Shown: one piece after another, positions 48,839 to 63,047 of the stretch
How the letters are laid out: each line of letters begins with the position of its first letter
How positions within the stretch are numbered: position 1 is the stretch's first letter
From: Xylocopa sonorina
Lineage: Eukaryota > Arthropoda > Insecta > Hymenoptera > Apidae
Direction of reading: 5' to 3'
DNA length: 64,000 nt
Assembly: GCF_050948175.1 (NCBI RefSeq)
Contig: NC_135199.1
Span: forward strand, 12,714,501 to 12,778,500
Translations under genes and position numbers: made by a program
Notes under the pieces: model-generated
Database searches by the model: none
What the model saw: the letters and a program-made list of their open reading frames with translations, nothing else
What the model was told of the DNA's origin: nothing

Positions 48839-51800
48839 GACGCGAAATCAGCCGGGAAAATAGGTGCAGGAATCGGAGAACGGGGACGTGGGGAACAGCT
48901 CGCGGGGAACGGAGATTTAGCGGGCGCGAATGAAATATTTGCCAATACAGATGTGCTTCGGCGAGATTAAGTAGCTGGATCGCGTCCCGGAGGGTATAGC
49001 CACGTTCCTACGGACGAGCGAAACTTTGGCTATAAACTGCTCTCGGGCCCTTAATATATATCATTTATCAGAAGGAAAAGTGGCGCGAAACGCGGTCCTA
49101 CGGGGGCCGTTCCCTATCAGATGGCTCGGTGGGAAAAAATTTCGTCGCCCGTATATTCGCCCGCCGCGCGTAAACGTACCTTCGAGGCCGCTTATCGGTG
49201 TCCAGGTTGACGTCTACGGTGCGTTTTACGCTTTTGATAAAGCCAACTTACGTAGTTACTACCTGAGGTGAGTTATCGCGACCCGTTGGCCACGTGCACG
49301 GCCGCAGACCGAATCGTAGCGAAGTCGCGAGAAGATCGACGCGTTTCCACCCCTTCATTCGATGGACAGAAGCCCTCTTCCGTGAGAATCGTCGTGGATG
49401 GGACGCGGCCGTTTCGAAAATACTCTCGATGCAAGTAACTGTTAACCATTAGAACCGAGCAACTCGTCGGCACTTTTATTTCCGGCGTCGACGCACGCGA
49501 CGCGAACGGGAACGAGTCGAACATCGGGGCCCAGGGGCGTGTTTAGGGGTGCTGGAGGGTTGCTAGGGGGTGGGTGGCGAGAGTAGAGACGCGCGACAAC
49601 ACACACGGCAAACCTGGAACATTGTAGCCACGGTGTCGCATCCCTTTACTTCCTGTTTCCCTCCGCCGTCCCCCGTACGAGGTTCAGCCGTGCTTTTCAA
49701 AAGGGTTAACGAATTCGGCAATCAACGGGTATCGGTTTCGATCGATCGCCGATTTCACGCGCGTTTCTCGCCGCCCTCTTCCCGCTCGAACTTTCCGTTC
49801 GTCTCGCTCGTCGTCCCTTCGTCTCTTCGTCATCGTTTGCGCGCAGGGTTCGAACGGACACAACTTTCCACGGGTTTCTCGTCGGAAAATGGAATTTGAA
49901 ACGGTGTTCCTTTTTTTTTTTTTCGTTAGTGTTCGAAGATTAAATCGTCTTCGGTTTGTCCTGGACGCGTGTTCGATTTACAACGGCAAGGATGGAGCGG
50001 TGGTTCCGTCGTCGTCCCGGAAACGCTGGACGAAAAATTCCGAAAATTTCCATGAAATACGATCCCTGGACAAAAGGATTGCCGACCGTTATCCGGCTTC
50101 CTTTTCAGCTATGTAGGTCAAATAAAATCAATGTTCCGCCAGTAGACGAAACAATATCGGATCGACAACTGAATGGAAACGTTGTTCAAACAACTCGTCG
50201 GCAAAGCAAAAACGTCTCGAGAGCGATCAACGAACAAGTATCCGTTCCGTAGCATTTCCATGGAAAACCGAGTCGAGTAGAGGAAAGTCGTTCGTCAAAT
50301 CGGAATAAAGTATCTAAGAACGACAGGCCCGAGGCACGATGTCCTCGCGAGAGGACACGCCTAACACGCGCGTCACTCCCAGCCACCCGGGTTCGATCTC
50401 TAAAATATCTTAATTCTCCTCTCTGGAAGCCGAAAGGCCGCTCGAGGACTGCCACGGCGGAACCAGCTTGCCTCGTAATTCCTCGCGGACCTGTTCGAAG
50501 GACCAAGGACACGGTCGATTCATTCTCAAGGGAATCCCACGGCAGCTGCGTCCTCCGGAGGTTTAAACGAGCCACGCCGCAGACTCGTTCTTCTTCCGCG
50601 CGACGTCGGATCGCGGCGATCCATTATCTTTTTATCAGCGGAAGAGCGTGTCCGCCTCTCGCACGTACGACGCGCCACTGCTTATCAGACCAGAGAAAAT
50701 AGCAACTGCACGGATTTTGGGGAATATTACACGATACAGTTTTTAATTTACATATGGCGAGGCGAGCCTACGTCTTCTATTCGGACCGCCAAGTGAATTA
50801 TTGTCAGACGAACGGGAGAAGAATAGCGCCGCGGATCCCTGACACTTTGACAGTCGTTGGGCGGCTGGGCCGCGCAGGGGTCGGGATTCTGGCTGCCGGA
50901 ATAAGTGGAGAAGGGTGGAAAACCGCGACCAGCCTCGCCCTCGCGCTCGCCCTCGTTCTCGCCCGTCATTGACAGCTGTCAGCCGTCAGCGCTGGAAAGT
51001 TTTACGAGGACGAAAGTTGATATTGCTGCGCTTGCAGCTTTGGCCCCATCGCTCGACCCGTCCCGACCCTCCGCGACCCGACCGCCTATTTCCCTGCCAC
51101 CAACTCGAATTCGCCCAACTTTTTCCCTCCCTTTGTCTTTTCTTCGCCTCGCTTCACCTGCGTCCCCTCCTCTCTCCTGGCTATCCATGCGCACGTATCG
51201 TCCGCGGGTTCATCTCCGCCCCGCTTCTTCGCTCCGTTGCGATTCCGCGCGCTTCCGCTTCTTCCGAAATCGAAGCCAGGGGCGGCACATAACTTCTTCT
51301 CCACCGACACTCTAGTTACTCGACGCTCGCTCCCCCTCGCGTTTACGTCCCGCCCTGCTATTCTCCTCACGTTCCCACATCTCTTATTTCCAACTCCACC
51401 AATTTCCTAATCGTCCTCCATTTTCTCCACGACCCCGTCGATCTACCGCCGCCCTTAACGAACACGCTACCCTGGCCCTCTCCATTAAACGCGATTCGAT
51501 TCTCTCGCCTGAAGTATCCACGGAAATGGCCGGCGCAAATTAACTTTGTTTATAAACCGCGTAACGGCCCCGGCAGATTTCGTCGGTCGGGGCAGCGCGT
51601 TGTTGCGCTCACAGCGAAAGCGTTATATCGGTTTCGATATCGGACGATAATTGAACCTGACGATTCCCAGCGAGATCCATCCCCGACCACGCCTCGCATT
51701 TTCACTTTCAATTTTCTCCGCTGAAACCGAGCCGGCCGATCGCGAAGCCGCTTTCGCTCTCGAAGCGAGCGCATCGAGTTCGATTCGGTTCTGTCGTCCG

Positions 51801-53840
51801 ACCCGGCACCCTTGTCTGAGGAGAAACGAGTCGATCGAGCGCGCGCGGAAGGTATCGATAATCGACGCGTGGATTTCCAGCCGGAAAAACGACCGCGAGG
51901 ATTCGAAGGGACGGTCAAGGGTAGCGGGAGAGGAGTCGGGGTGCGGAAAAAAATCGAAAACGTTCCCAGCCTCGTTCGGAGGGGTGTTCGTTCCCGATGA
52001 CGACGTCACGGATTGAAATGGCGCGTAAAATGGCCACTGCTCCCAAGGGCGAAATATTCCAAGTCTCCAATTTTATTCGTCCTCCCCTCTCTTCCCGTCT
52101 CGCCCTTCGCTTCTTTTTTGCCCGTGGGTCCCTCGCTGTCCTCCTCTAACCCCCTTTCGGCTACCTTTTTTTCTTTCGCTCTGGCGCGAGCAAGTGCGTG
52201 GCGCGCGTATAGCCGTGAGAAGAAGAGGAGAGCCGTGTTGGCACCCCCGAAAACATTCGTTATTCAGGGGAACAGGTTCGAGTAAACGAGGGACAGAGGG
52301 GTGGGACGAGTGGGGAGCATAAAACCGGTCGAAATGAGAAAATAATATCGATGAAGCGGTGCTACTCGTTCCTGTAGAGATGCTCGAGTCTCTCTAGCCG
52401 GGAACTGATCGGTCGAGAATGAATCCTGGCACTCGAGCGTGTTCTTATACGAAACAAACAGCACCATTTCGCGCGATAACGCGCAAATCCGAGAATCAGT
52501 CGCATGGTCGACGGTAGAAATGGGCGAAGGGATGGAGACGACGAGCGCAACGCGGTGGAAGGAGCAACCAACGGTGGAGGGTGGACGTCGGACAAAGGAG
52601 GCGAAAAAAAGGTGCTCGCCGTTTTCATTCGCTGTGCATAATTGATTGGGGCTGTTCAAAGGGGGCCCAGGGATAGTCCAGCGCGCTGTGCAACGTTGAT
52701 ACCGTGGTACTGCTCTTCAAACCTTGGCCAAGCGCTTTGTCTCGATAAAAATCCGACACGGACGATGCGATTGATCCGAATCACAATGGCCGCCGATTTG
52801 ACGCGCCGGATGTTCTTGTACTTCCCCGTCCACCGATGGAGGAGGGTAAAAGCGCCGTGGCCCCGATCGTGGAACAACCGGACACGCGCTGCTAAATAAT
52901 AAATCGAAGCGTACGCGAACAATCGCCGATCTGGTCTCGAATGGATTTTTCCCACGATTACCCCTGGAAACGCACGGATCAACCCTGCCACGACCGCTCG
53001 CGATCCACGGGGATCGCGTTAGGGTGCAGCGTCGACGCGGCGAGTCTATGTTTGATTAATCGAGCTGGAATCGAATTCGTAATTTCGCCAATCTCTTAGA
53101 CGGGTGTAGTCTCGATTCATCGCGAGTATTCGCGATCGCGCGCTCCTCATCGTTCGAGAATGGAAAGCTGCGAAACGTATAGCAAGATCGGAGGCACGCA
53201 TCGTTCTCGAAGCGCGTGCAATTCGCATCGACGAAATAACTTCAGTGGAGAGGTCGGGATGCCGTGCGAATAAAAGGCCTCGCTTGTTCCGAGATCCGCG
53301 AACCTCGTCACGAAACTCTCGCGTTCGGCATAATCGCGGCCTGGCTCGTGATTCTCGCGGCCGCGCACCGTTCAATTTGCAAAACGCCGATACGAGTGGC
53401 TCGAGCGAAGCCGTCGAGGCATTAACGGAAACAAGTTTCGCGATTTACACGGTAAAGGGCACGAAAGGGTTCGTTGAAGTGTCTTGCTTGCTCGTTCGTA
53501 TCGAGATAGAGAGAGAGGAAGAGGTAAGTGGTCGCGAGGGAAACCAGAAGAGAGAACAGAGAGAGGCCCTTTATTGACCCTCGAAACGAGTTTAAACCGA
53601 GGGTGAAGCGGCCTGATTGCCGCACCGATTGTATTTGGTGCGGCATAATGAAAATTCTTCTTGCGTCATCTGCCCCGAAATCCTTTCCCCTCCACGAGTT
53701 AATCGCGATCTTTAATCGCGTACAACTTTTATCGATGGAATCGAACGATCTCCTTTAATCATCCTTAAAGCTTCTCGACCTGTGCCACCCCTGCGATTCA
53801 TCAAAACCGATTGCTCTATCGTCTTGTAATTAACAGCGGT

Positions 53841-53856
53841 GAGAGAGAGAGAGAGA
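53841..53856. repeat. GA microsatellite
   Basis: Eight GA units. Confidence 0.92.
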
Positions 53857-54747
53857 AGTCCACGAGTAAACTTGGCTGTATTTTCTGCATGTTAAAGTTA
53901 ACACCGATTTTCAAGTACTTCAATCGAACGACGCGATTACGAGGCGACGTTTGCAATCGATTTAGTTGAAGTCCAAGCATCGATAATATCCCTCGATTAA
54001 ACAGCTTAAAAACAAGGATCTTCCACTGGTAGTGTACGTTTTAGCTGTTAACTTTATCGCGCACGGTCCAAGTATCTCCGAGAGCGCATCGACGCAGCAC
54101 TGTCCGTGGCGTCGAGCGCATCGCTGCAGTCGTGAAAGAACGGTGGGAACCTTTCGACGTTCGCGTCGATTGCCCCGTAAAATTCGACGCTGCGAGTGGA
54201 AGTCGTTCGCCTACGGTGAAATTCGCCGTTTCGCAGTCTGCGAGCGTTCGCGGTTGATCCGCGTTAAAACGCGCCCCCTCTCGGTTCTGCGAGCAAAAAA
54301 AAAACCGTAAGTAGCGGTTCGCCTGGTACCGTGTAATACAATTCGAAGCGCGTCGGGCTAAGCCAACATCATTAATTCCTCAAAATCAACCGGGAACCGT
54401 ACCGCGTTCCATTCGGCCTCTCTCCTATGTCAACAAATTGCAAATTTAACTATTTTAAGCCCCGGCGCCGCGATCGCTAGGAGCCGTTCAAACTCCGACA
54501 AAACATATTTACCCGGTTCCGGTTAAATCTATGCAATTAACACCCCCCAAACCCGCCGGTTCCGCTCAAATTCCGCGACAATACCGAACCCTAACAAAAT
54601 ATCCCACCCCGTCTACTCGTTTCGAGCATTGTCTCCGACACGAGAGATTCGCCAGCCTCGAAAGCGTACAACGACTTTGTTAAATACCAGACTCCTGACC
54701 GAGCTGCGAAGCAACCGCGTGTCTCCGATAATCCGTACTGCAAATAG

Positions 54748-54766
54748 GGAGAGAGAGAGAGAGAGG
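54748..54766. repeat. GA microsatellite
   Basis: About nine GA units. Confidence 0.92.
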
Positions 54767-57700
54767 GACAAGACACAATCGAAAGGTCTGAGAGATCGAA
54801 GCGAGCCCTGGCCAGACGTTCATTCGTTATTCATTCGTCGAAATCGTTCGCGGATCCGCGGCTCTGTCTGCACGCAGACCAGGCTCGCGGAATCACCATA
54901 AAACCCGTGGAAATCCGCCGACACGGCGAAGACACTGCACAATTCATAGAGTTCCGAGTAGCGGCCCGTAACGAGAACGCGCGGGACCGGCGTGGAAACG
55001 CCGGAGGAGAAAATTGCGTTTCCGCGTCGTCACGAGCAGAATCGGAAGGGGCGTGGAACGCGTCCCCGTGTCGAGCTTCTTCTTTCCTCTCCTCGACTGG
55101 GGACGCGACGCCCCGTTTCCGCGTCGAGGACGGACACCGCCTCGAGAGTCGACGCCTCGCGGCTCAACTTTTACTTTCCGCCTTTCCGTGTTCGCGCGCG
55201 GAGAAGTCGCGAGAAACGAGACGAGGAATCGCGTCGCTCCTCGGATCCTTAACAGATTCAGACGTGCGCGGAGACTTCTCGAAGTCTCGCTGGAAAGATT
55301 GGCCGGAGCCTCGAAGGGATTGCTGGGTTCGCGCGCGAACGAGAGATTGCCAGGTGCGATTCGAATACGACAGAATTGAGTCGTCTGAAGTTTTGCCGGT
55401 TAACTCCGCCGATTGAATGCGCAGATCTACCGATACCGTGTACAAATGAGGAATAAATTGCAGCCCCCGTATTCCGCTCGACTCGCTGCTCCCCTCGATT
55501 TATCAGCCGTTTCGCATCGGCCACGTCTGATTACCGCCTACGAGTCGCTCAAATTGCCCGCCAAGTACACCCTCGTGTAACGTAGACCTTTTAATTTTTC
55601 CATTGCCCGCGATATGTGTTTCCAGGGGTGCCTGCAAGCTAGTAACGCGATACGTTTCTTGCCAAGGAGGTTTCTCGATGGCTCGACGAAATGGTTATAT
55701 AAATATTCGAGCGAGTCGAAAATTTTGCATCCCTTCGCGAGCGGGTGAAAATTTCATCGGGACGCGTCTCGCGTAGACTGTGTCTCGCCGCGCAGAAATA
55801 GCCAAGTTTTCATCCGCGAACCGGTAAGAAGGGATTTCGTTATGGAATCCAGGAAAGCCGCTCGACTTTACAATCCCGTACGAACGCTCGTTCGCCACGG
55901 GAGACGCGGTGGAGAGAAGAGGGACGGAGAAATTCGTAGAGTCGACGATACAAGTAACGGCGGGACTTGGCAGGATTCCGATATCGGGAGCCTGACACGC
56001 CAGACAATTCGAACCTATTGATTATGCCCCACGGTCTGGCTTTAATCTGACCCTATGTTCCCGTAAATATATCGCGGCCCATATTTTACCTTTTACTTAA
56101 CATCTCGCCCAGCTGGATTTATCCCCTTCACGGTTCCATGGAATTCCTCTAATTTCCCGTTAGCCAAGAAACCCACCCCGAATTGTTCCCTCGAAAATTT
56201 CGCGGAATCGAACGATAGAAGAGATCTTGATCAACGTAAGTCTGTATTCTTTCGTGGGCAGGAAGACCAAGCCGCGTAGGAGAGAAGTTTCTCGTGTAAT
56301 TTTCGAGAAGGCAGTCGCGAATGAGTCTGATATTGTATTCATGAGTTAACGCGCGTTCGAGGCGTCCTGAATAAACAACTACCTAAACAAGCGCGTACAG
56401 CGTCTCGCGGTTTCGATGCGCGCGAGGTAACGCTAAATCATCGTCGACTCGCCCCTACGATCGAGTCTCGGAAGCGTTGCCTCCCGTGGCTGGAGGTGCG
56501 AGGAAACAGTGAGAAATCTGAAGAAGTTTCGCGGCGCAATTTTTACACGTCCCCGCCGTTCGAAACCGTCCTCGAAATCGCCTTACCCGCGTTTCTCGAG
56601 ATCCATTTCTGCGCGGCGAAGAATAGAAATATTTCGACCGGACGAAATCATCAACGCGAAAGGGCGTGTATAGAGGAGCGAGAGGAGGGGGCGAAGAAAA
56701 AGAATCGGGGCGCGAGAAATGAAGAGAAAGGGTGAAGGAGGACGGAAACGGAGGGCGGAGGGGTGGCCAGCGGTGGAGGTTGACAACTTCGAGAGCTCTT
56801 TCAATTTATCTCATCCCCTGAAGCGGCCTTTTCCTACCCCCTTTTCCAGCCCGCGCATTTCTATTCTTCCTACCGTTTCTCTTCTCTTTGTCTTTGTACA
56901 TCCGTCTCGCGCAGCGCTCTTGCCGCGGTCTTACGACGGTATTTATTAAACCACTGTCACGTCGCATAAAGGAGCGAGCCCCCGGCGAAACGGCCGAAAG
57001 CCATCGCCGCGTTTCACCGAACCTATATCGAATTGCGTCCGTAAATCCGTGCAAACTTCTTCTCTTTACGCTTTTTAACGCAACAACCCTGTTTCCTCGA
57101 TCCTCTTGCCACGCGAGAACGCACGTTCTCGCCGCGGAAACTGCGACTCGCGTCTAGAATACGCGTCTACCGAGAGCGGTGAACTCGTCCTTGCGGTCAT
57201 CTTTCATATTTGCCAGCCCCAGGGAGCTCGTTACTCGTCCGGCACACTCGTCTTCTTCTTCGTACGCGTCGTCGCGCGAGAAATTAAGCGGTCGATGAAT
57301 CGCCTCGCGATCGGTATCCCGGGAACGGAATTTAATCTCCATCGAGGTTGGGGGGGTGGAAAGTGGAAATGGCGCGGCATACCGGTGTCGCAGGCTCCGT
57401 TAAAACGGGTCGGATCCTAAATCAGCGCTCTGTCCGAGCGGCGATCGAGTTAGGGGCGATGTTTCGATACGCTACTGAAAATGGTGGCCCAGTTTTCGTA
57501 TAATTCACCGCGTCCACGTTTTATTCAATTACCTAGTTCCCAACGAGATTACCCGGTCAATATTTTAGCGGGCGGTTCAGTTCCGTTGAACCGCGCGCGG
57601 TCGTCGTAAACCGGGGGCGGTAGTCCCGACCGTTTCAGGGGGGACGAAAGAACGTAATGGGAAAAGAAACGGCGTGGAAAGCGCGGTGTCAATTATCGGG

Positions 57701-57834
57701 GCGGCAGTCCACGTGCTGTCGAAACCGCGGCTGCAATTGTTGCCACGGTTTGCGGCCCAGAAATCGTGTAATTATACGACCGTGCCGCTTCGTACCACGG
57801 TTAATACACACGCGTCCCCCCCGCCTCTCCGCGA

Positions 57835-57895
57835 AATAATCGCAATAACAATAACAATAATTATGATAATGACAACAATAATGATAACGGGTAAC
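57835..57895. repeat. Imperfect AATAAC/AAT repeat
   Basis: Degenerate AATAAC and ATGATA units. A similar stretch continues at about 57949-58005. Confidence 0.75.
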
Positions 57896-60800
57896 AGAAT
57901 TACGAAACGTCCAATTTAGCCGGGGAAACGTTGACCGCCGTACGCGCGTATTAATAATTATACGCCCGTAATAATATTCCAGTAATAACAGCAACAATAA
58001 TAATTAGGTGAACGCCTGTTCACGGGAAAATACGAATTCGCGTTCGGTTTTCCTGATTCGCCTGGACGTTCGCCCGCTCGTTCCCTAACCCACCCCCTCG
58101 TCCACCGCTCGATTCCACTTTATTTCGGTCTAGTTTACCGTTTTTAATCCGCCCGTTATCGATTCCGACACTTTTGCTCGCCCGCCCTACGGTTCGCCAC
58201 CGGAGTTCGTTGAACGTATGCTAATGCAACGTTTCACGAAAGCACGGGGAAGAGGCGCTACGAAGTTACAAAGCACCCTCTGGATCACCTGCTCCGGTGC
58301 GTTACGTTTGTTCCAATAACCGTGTACCTCCGCGCTCTCGCCCTCGAAAGACACCATTTACACGAACGTATCGGACTCTGGTTCCACTTTACACGCGTCA
58401 GTTGTCCTCTGTCACGATTTCTTTCCTATTTTTCCCGTTCTTATTAAACAAAATACATCGCTCCAGCGTCTTTCGCGAAATCCTTTCATCCGAAATGCCG
58501 GGACTGCGAAAGCTTCGGATTACCGTTAACGAAACAATACAAGGGTTGCGCGACCGGAACGGACAGCCGCTCCCTTTGTCCGAATCCCAAAAAGCTCGTC
58601 CTCCTCCTTGTCCCATCAACCGCCCCGCGTTTATCCCGCTTCTGGCATCGACTAGTTTGTAATAAAATACCGTGCAAGCCCTCCGTCGGATTATATTGCC
58701 CTTCACGGACCCCTCCGAGCAGCCCCCGACAGGATATCTGGATTCCTCCGAGGATTGGAAGAATGTCGATTCGACCGTGTCTGGTTCGAGGGCTTCCGAG
58801 CGGGCTACGCGGGAGTTATGAGAGCAATTAACTTCGACTTAACGGGTTAATTATTATCTTCGATCGCGCGGCGATCGAGGGCAGGTCGAGGCGCAACTTG
58901 TGGCCGGGATTCCGTGGCAGGAAGCAAGGGTTCGGAACGGAACTGGGACTGTGAAACAGTTTAGAAGACGAGCTTTAAACCTCGCTCGCCCTCTTTATCA
59001 CGCCGCTAGTTTACGAGAAGCTGAAATATCTCGCGAAATGCCGTCCACGGGATAAAGAACGGCTACGCTATTTGCTTAATTTTATTCTTCTTCGCCAGCC
59101 AGTCGTTGGTAAAATACTGCCGGCGGGTTTATGAGTTACGATGCTTTCTCGCGAATTCTCGAGCGCCACCGTTGCGCGGTTCCTTAAATCCTCGGTGGAA
59201 CTCCGCGCGGATCGCGTCGCGTACTCTCGACAATCCCTGTTATCCTTGCCTTTACCGTACTCGCGTCTTTGCCACCAGCGAACGAGATCGAGATGCTTCG
59301 AGTATCGATGCGAAATTGCTCGCGTCCATCCACGACGACCTTTACCGTGGAAAATCGCACGGGTCGGTAGTTTTTCGCGAGGGGCGAACAATTTTAGGGC
59401 GGCTGGTCGGGGGTTGCTCGAGCGTCGGCAGCCTTCGACGGCCGGTGAAATACGACGCAACCGTTTGGGAATAATTAAAGGCCGGCGATAGGCAATTTTA
59501 CGGGCCGTGAAAGCTGGCTTAAAGACTCGAGCCACAGTGAAGGTCAATAACGATAGGGGTTTACGCGAATGACGCGCGGTTGACAAATTGCCGCCTTAAG
59601 GTCGCGTCGCTCTTCCCCCCCGGAAACTGACTCCCGTTAAACCGGATTCCGATGGAACCTATCGATTCGCCCGGAAATCCACGCCGGCGTCGCAGATATT
59701 AGTTCGAAAGTGGGTTACTCGTCCGAGATTTATCACGCGTCTCGGCTCCCCGGTGTGTAAATTAGAGGAGCCTTAAGATCTTGATCGTATTAAACGGGAG
59801 AACGAAGATTCCGGCGAGCCGCCGGTTGTTCGATTTTCGGCTACCCGGGTAAGTTTGTTGCGGAACGAATTTGCGGGTTGGCTCGGATCGAGGACGAACA
59901 AAATGTTGTTTGTTAGAGTTCGCTAAGGGGGAAAGTCGGCTGGAGCCCAGCCTCCTCTGTGTACGCTATCGATGACGCGGAGATGCCGCTGGAGTCGAGA
60001 GTGGAAGTTGGCAAATGAGGAGACTAACGTCTACCGTTTCTCTTCTCGTTAATTCGGAACTCCCCGATGGATCTCTTAGTTAGACGGTGGTAGGAGACGC
60101 GCGCGAGCGCGATACGCTTACGCGAGACCAGCCTCGAGTTGCGAGAGCTTCGCGTAAATCGACGCGAATTGACGCGCGACGAGTCGTCAGTTACGATCCT
60201 CTGTCTAATGGACGTTCATGGACGCGAGGCACGGGGCAGAGGGCGCGTTACCTTGTTTGCGGTTGAAAAATTCGCGCGCTCGTTTCGGGAGTAAGCGTCG
60301 AATTAAGCGGCGATCCAGTTCGCGACGGAAGCTAATTAGGTAAGTCAACGGGGGGAATGAACCGAGGCGGGCGCGTCGAAGAAGACAGCGGGCACGAAAC
60401 GAACGGATGCGTTTCTAAATTCGCGGGGAAACGCTGGCGAATCTTTATTTCACCGTGGGCGTCGTCCTCGCGTAATTAGTCGCGACGCGCGTTCCAATTA
60501 CGAGACGCGACATCGGCCCTAATGAGGCACTTGCAAGCAACCTGGCAAGGGCTTTGACTAATTAAGTCCCAGCAGGGCTCGCCATTGGCGACCCCTTCTC
60601 AGCCAGCAGCTCGCCTCTCGGTGACGAGCGACAACCGACGACCGCGTTCCATCCCGCCGCATTTTTCCCCCTCCTTTCTTTTTCTCTCCAGCACCGTCCC
60701 GCGCGTTCCACCTGGTCGAGGCGTCGCGCCGTCATCGACGAGCCCGTTCGAGCTCCTCTAGCTGCCGGCGAACGCGTCGAGCAACTTTTGTCCCTCGACC

Positions 60801-63020
60801 TGGGGGTGAGGGATTTATCGATCACGAGACGCCGGTAAGAGAGTACGCGGCGCGCATTGTTTCGGGGGAAATAATAGGCCGTGCATCGTCAGCTAATAAG
60901 GTACGACGACGCGGCTCGGCCAATTTGTATACCGACCAGTCATCTTGTCGACGAGTGGAGCCGCGTTGAGAGACGGGACAACAGGTAGCGGCGGTTCAAT
61001 AGACACCGTGGCTGGTGCACCGCTCTCGTTCGACCGGAATTGTTCGTTGCGCTCTCACCCTTCGGTTCGACTGCCGGCCAAAAGGCTTCACGGTCAAGGA
61101 GAATTCTCTGCTCTTCCGATCCGTTTCCAGATTTTCTTCAGAGTCGCGATAGGTTTCGAGGGAAACGTTTAGAAGGTTCCTTGCTGCGGTTTGCGGACGA
61201 GATGCTGCAAGCATCACCATCAAGTTCTATGATAAGGAGCGACATTAAAGACTACGTTGATCGCGTTAAAAACCACTCTCGCGTTGTGCGTAGACTGTGA
61301 CTGATAAACGCAGGGGGGGATCGAAACGAATTCCGGAAATGGTCGAATAAAAGCGGGACGGAGTCGAGCGAGAAAAACGCGACTCTCGAGTGCACGGACT
61401 CGATTCGAATTCCAAACGGCAAAGCGTAACACGCGCGCTTGGACCGCGTTTGTTCGGGGATCGAGGGGCGAGCGGAACGGTTTTTGTCTGCGGAACCGAG
61501 AACGGAATCTGCATGCGAGACACGGCAAGATGTTTACCGAGCAATTTCGATACGCGATCGAACGTCAACCTGGCCCTCTTGATTAGCCACGAGGATATGA
61601 ACGTTCCGGGTAACGAGGAACCGAGGATAGATAGGAATTCGATGATATTGAATTTTGCTGAACGGTGGATCGAAGGTGAAAATGGCGATGCGATACGTCG
61701 CCGGATCGAGATTCGATAAAAGAAAAGCTCGACTGTTCGCCGTTGGGAAAGTATGGAAATTTCCGCGAGCAGATTTTCAATTACGCCTCTGTTTTGCCGC
61801 GCGAGCCGGTCGAGCCTCGAAAGAAACGCGTGACGAGTGACAAAATGGCGCGCAAAAAATGTACTCGACCGACGTGGTAGCTACGGGGAGAACGAGGCGG
61901 TTCGTGCTCATTTCGCGGACGTCCCAGCCGCGTTATTGTTCTCGCAATTACGCTTCGAAAATCCACCTTCTGCCGGCTCTAACGAACTTTCGGCAAACGC
62001 GATTCCCCGGGTTCCGCAAATATTTGCACGGCTCCGCGGCCGTTATCCCGGCGTCGCGACGTTTCACCGTCCGCCCTGCACCCCGCCCTAAGTCCGCGAC
62101 CGCAAAAAATTTCACGCGATTATGATTTTTTCAAACCTCCCTCCGAACGTGTCCCGGAAAATCTTCCCGCTTCGTTTGCCGGCGGATTCCGCTTGGGAAC
62201 TCGCTGGATTTCTCGCGCGCCCGTGGAAAAGGCGCGGCTGTCGCGTGATCCCAATCCCGTGTTTCATTCTACGCGTAAAATCCCTCGATGCGGATGGACA
62301 AACTGTTGTGTTACGATAAATCATCGCGAGAGGAATACGATATTTATACGCGCGAGTCTGCGCGCGATAATCGCGCTCTAAAGAGTATCGAATCGCGAAA
62401 GCGTTAACTCGCCGTGTTCTCCTGGAGAAAAAAGAAGCGCATTCGATGTTCCTCTCATCAGTGATGTCGAACTAACGCGATTAAGAAGCGTTGACGGTTC
62501 GAAAGACACGCAAACACGTCGTTGGACATTTAATTACGCGCACGGAGGATGGAACGCCCGAAGGGGTGGCGGAGGGTGAATCGACCGGTTTCCCTTTTTC
62601 CCTGTGAAATATTTTCGAGCGCTACCACCGAGCTGTGCGTTCAACGTAATCCACCGAGTGGCGTGTAGGTGCGTTCAATGCTTGCCGAATTTTTGGTCCC
62701 GCCTGAATACCTCCTATTCATTTTACAACCCTTCGCCGCTGCGCACCCTTTTCCTTCTTCCCTCACTCTCTCTCCCTCCATCGTCCTGGCTCCAGCCCCG
62801 TTCCGTCCTCTTTCATCCGCGAGCTCGTAGCCGTGAAATAGTTCCATTTGGGAAATGAGCTTCCGGACGGTTTTTAGCGGCGCGGCCTACGAAACGACGC
62901 CGAGCGGGAACGCGCTGATGTTAATTGACGCGTAGGACGCGTTCACCGCGTGATCGATGGCCAAATATTTGCAAAATCACGCGGAACGATAACCCGTTTA
63001 AGCACGGTCATTTGAACCGC

Positions 63021-63047
63021 CGCGACGCGACGCGACGCGACGCGACG
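63021..63047. repeat. CGCGA pentamer tandem repeat
   Basis: Five perfect CGCGA units plus a partial sixth. Confidence 0.95.

Noticed and set aside
49026..49271. Plus-strand 81-codon frame ending near ctgag-gtgagt
   Set aside because: Isolated; no acceptor, partner exon or recognisable domain.
50330..50410. Possible tRNA (gggttcgatc box-B-like word)
   Set aside because: No box A, anticodon stem or pairing acceptor stem at the right distances.
53245..53577. Plus-strand frame ending at a strong donor (gaagag-gtaagt)
   Set aside because: A perfect donor word is expected about once by chance in this much sequence; no matching acceptor or protein motif.
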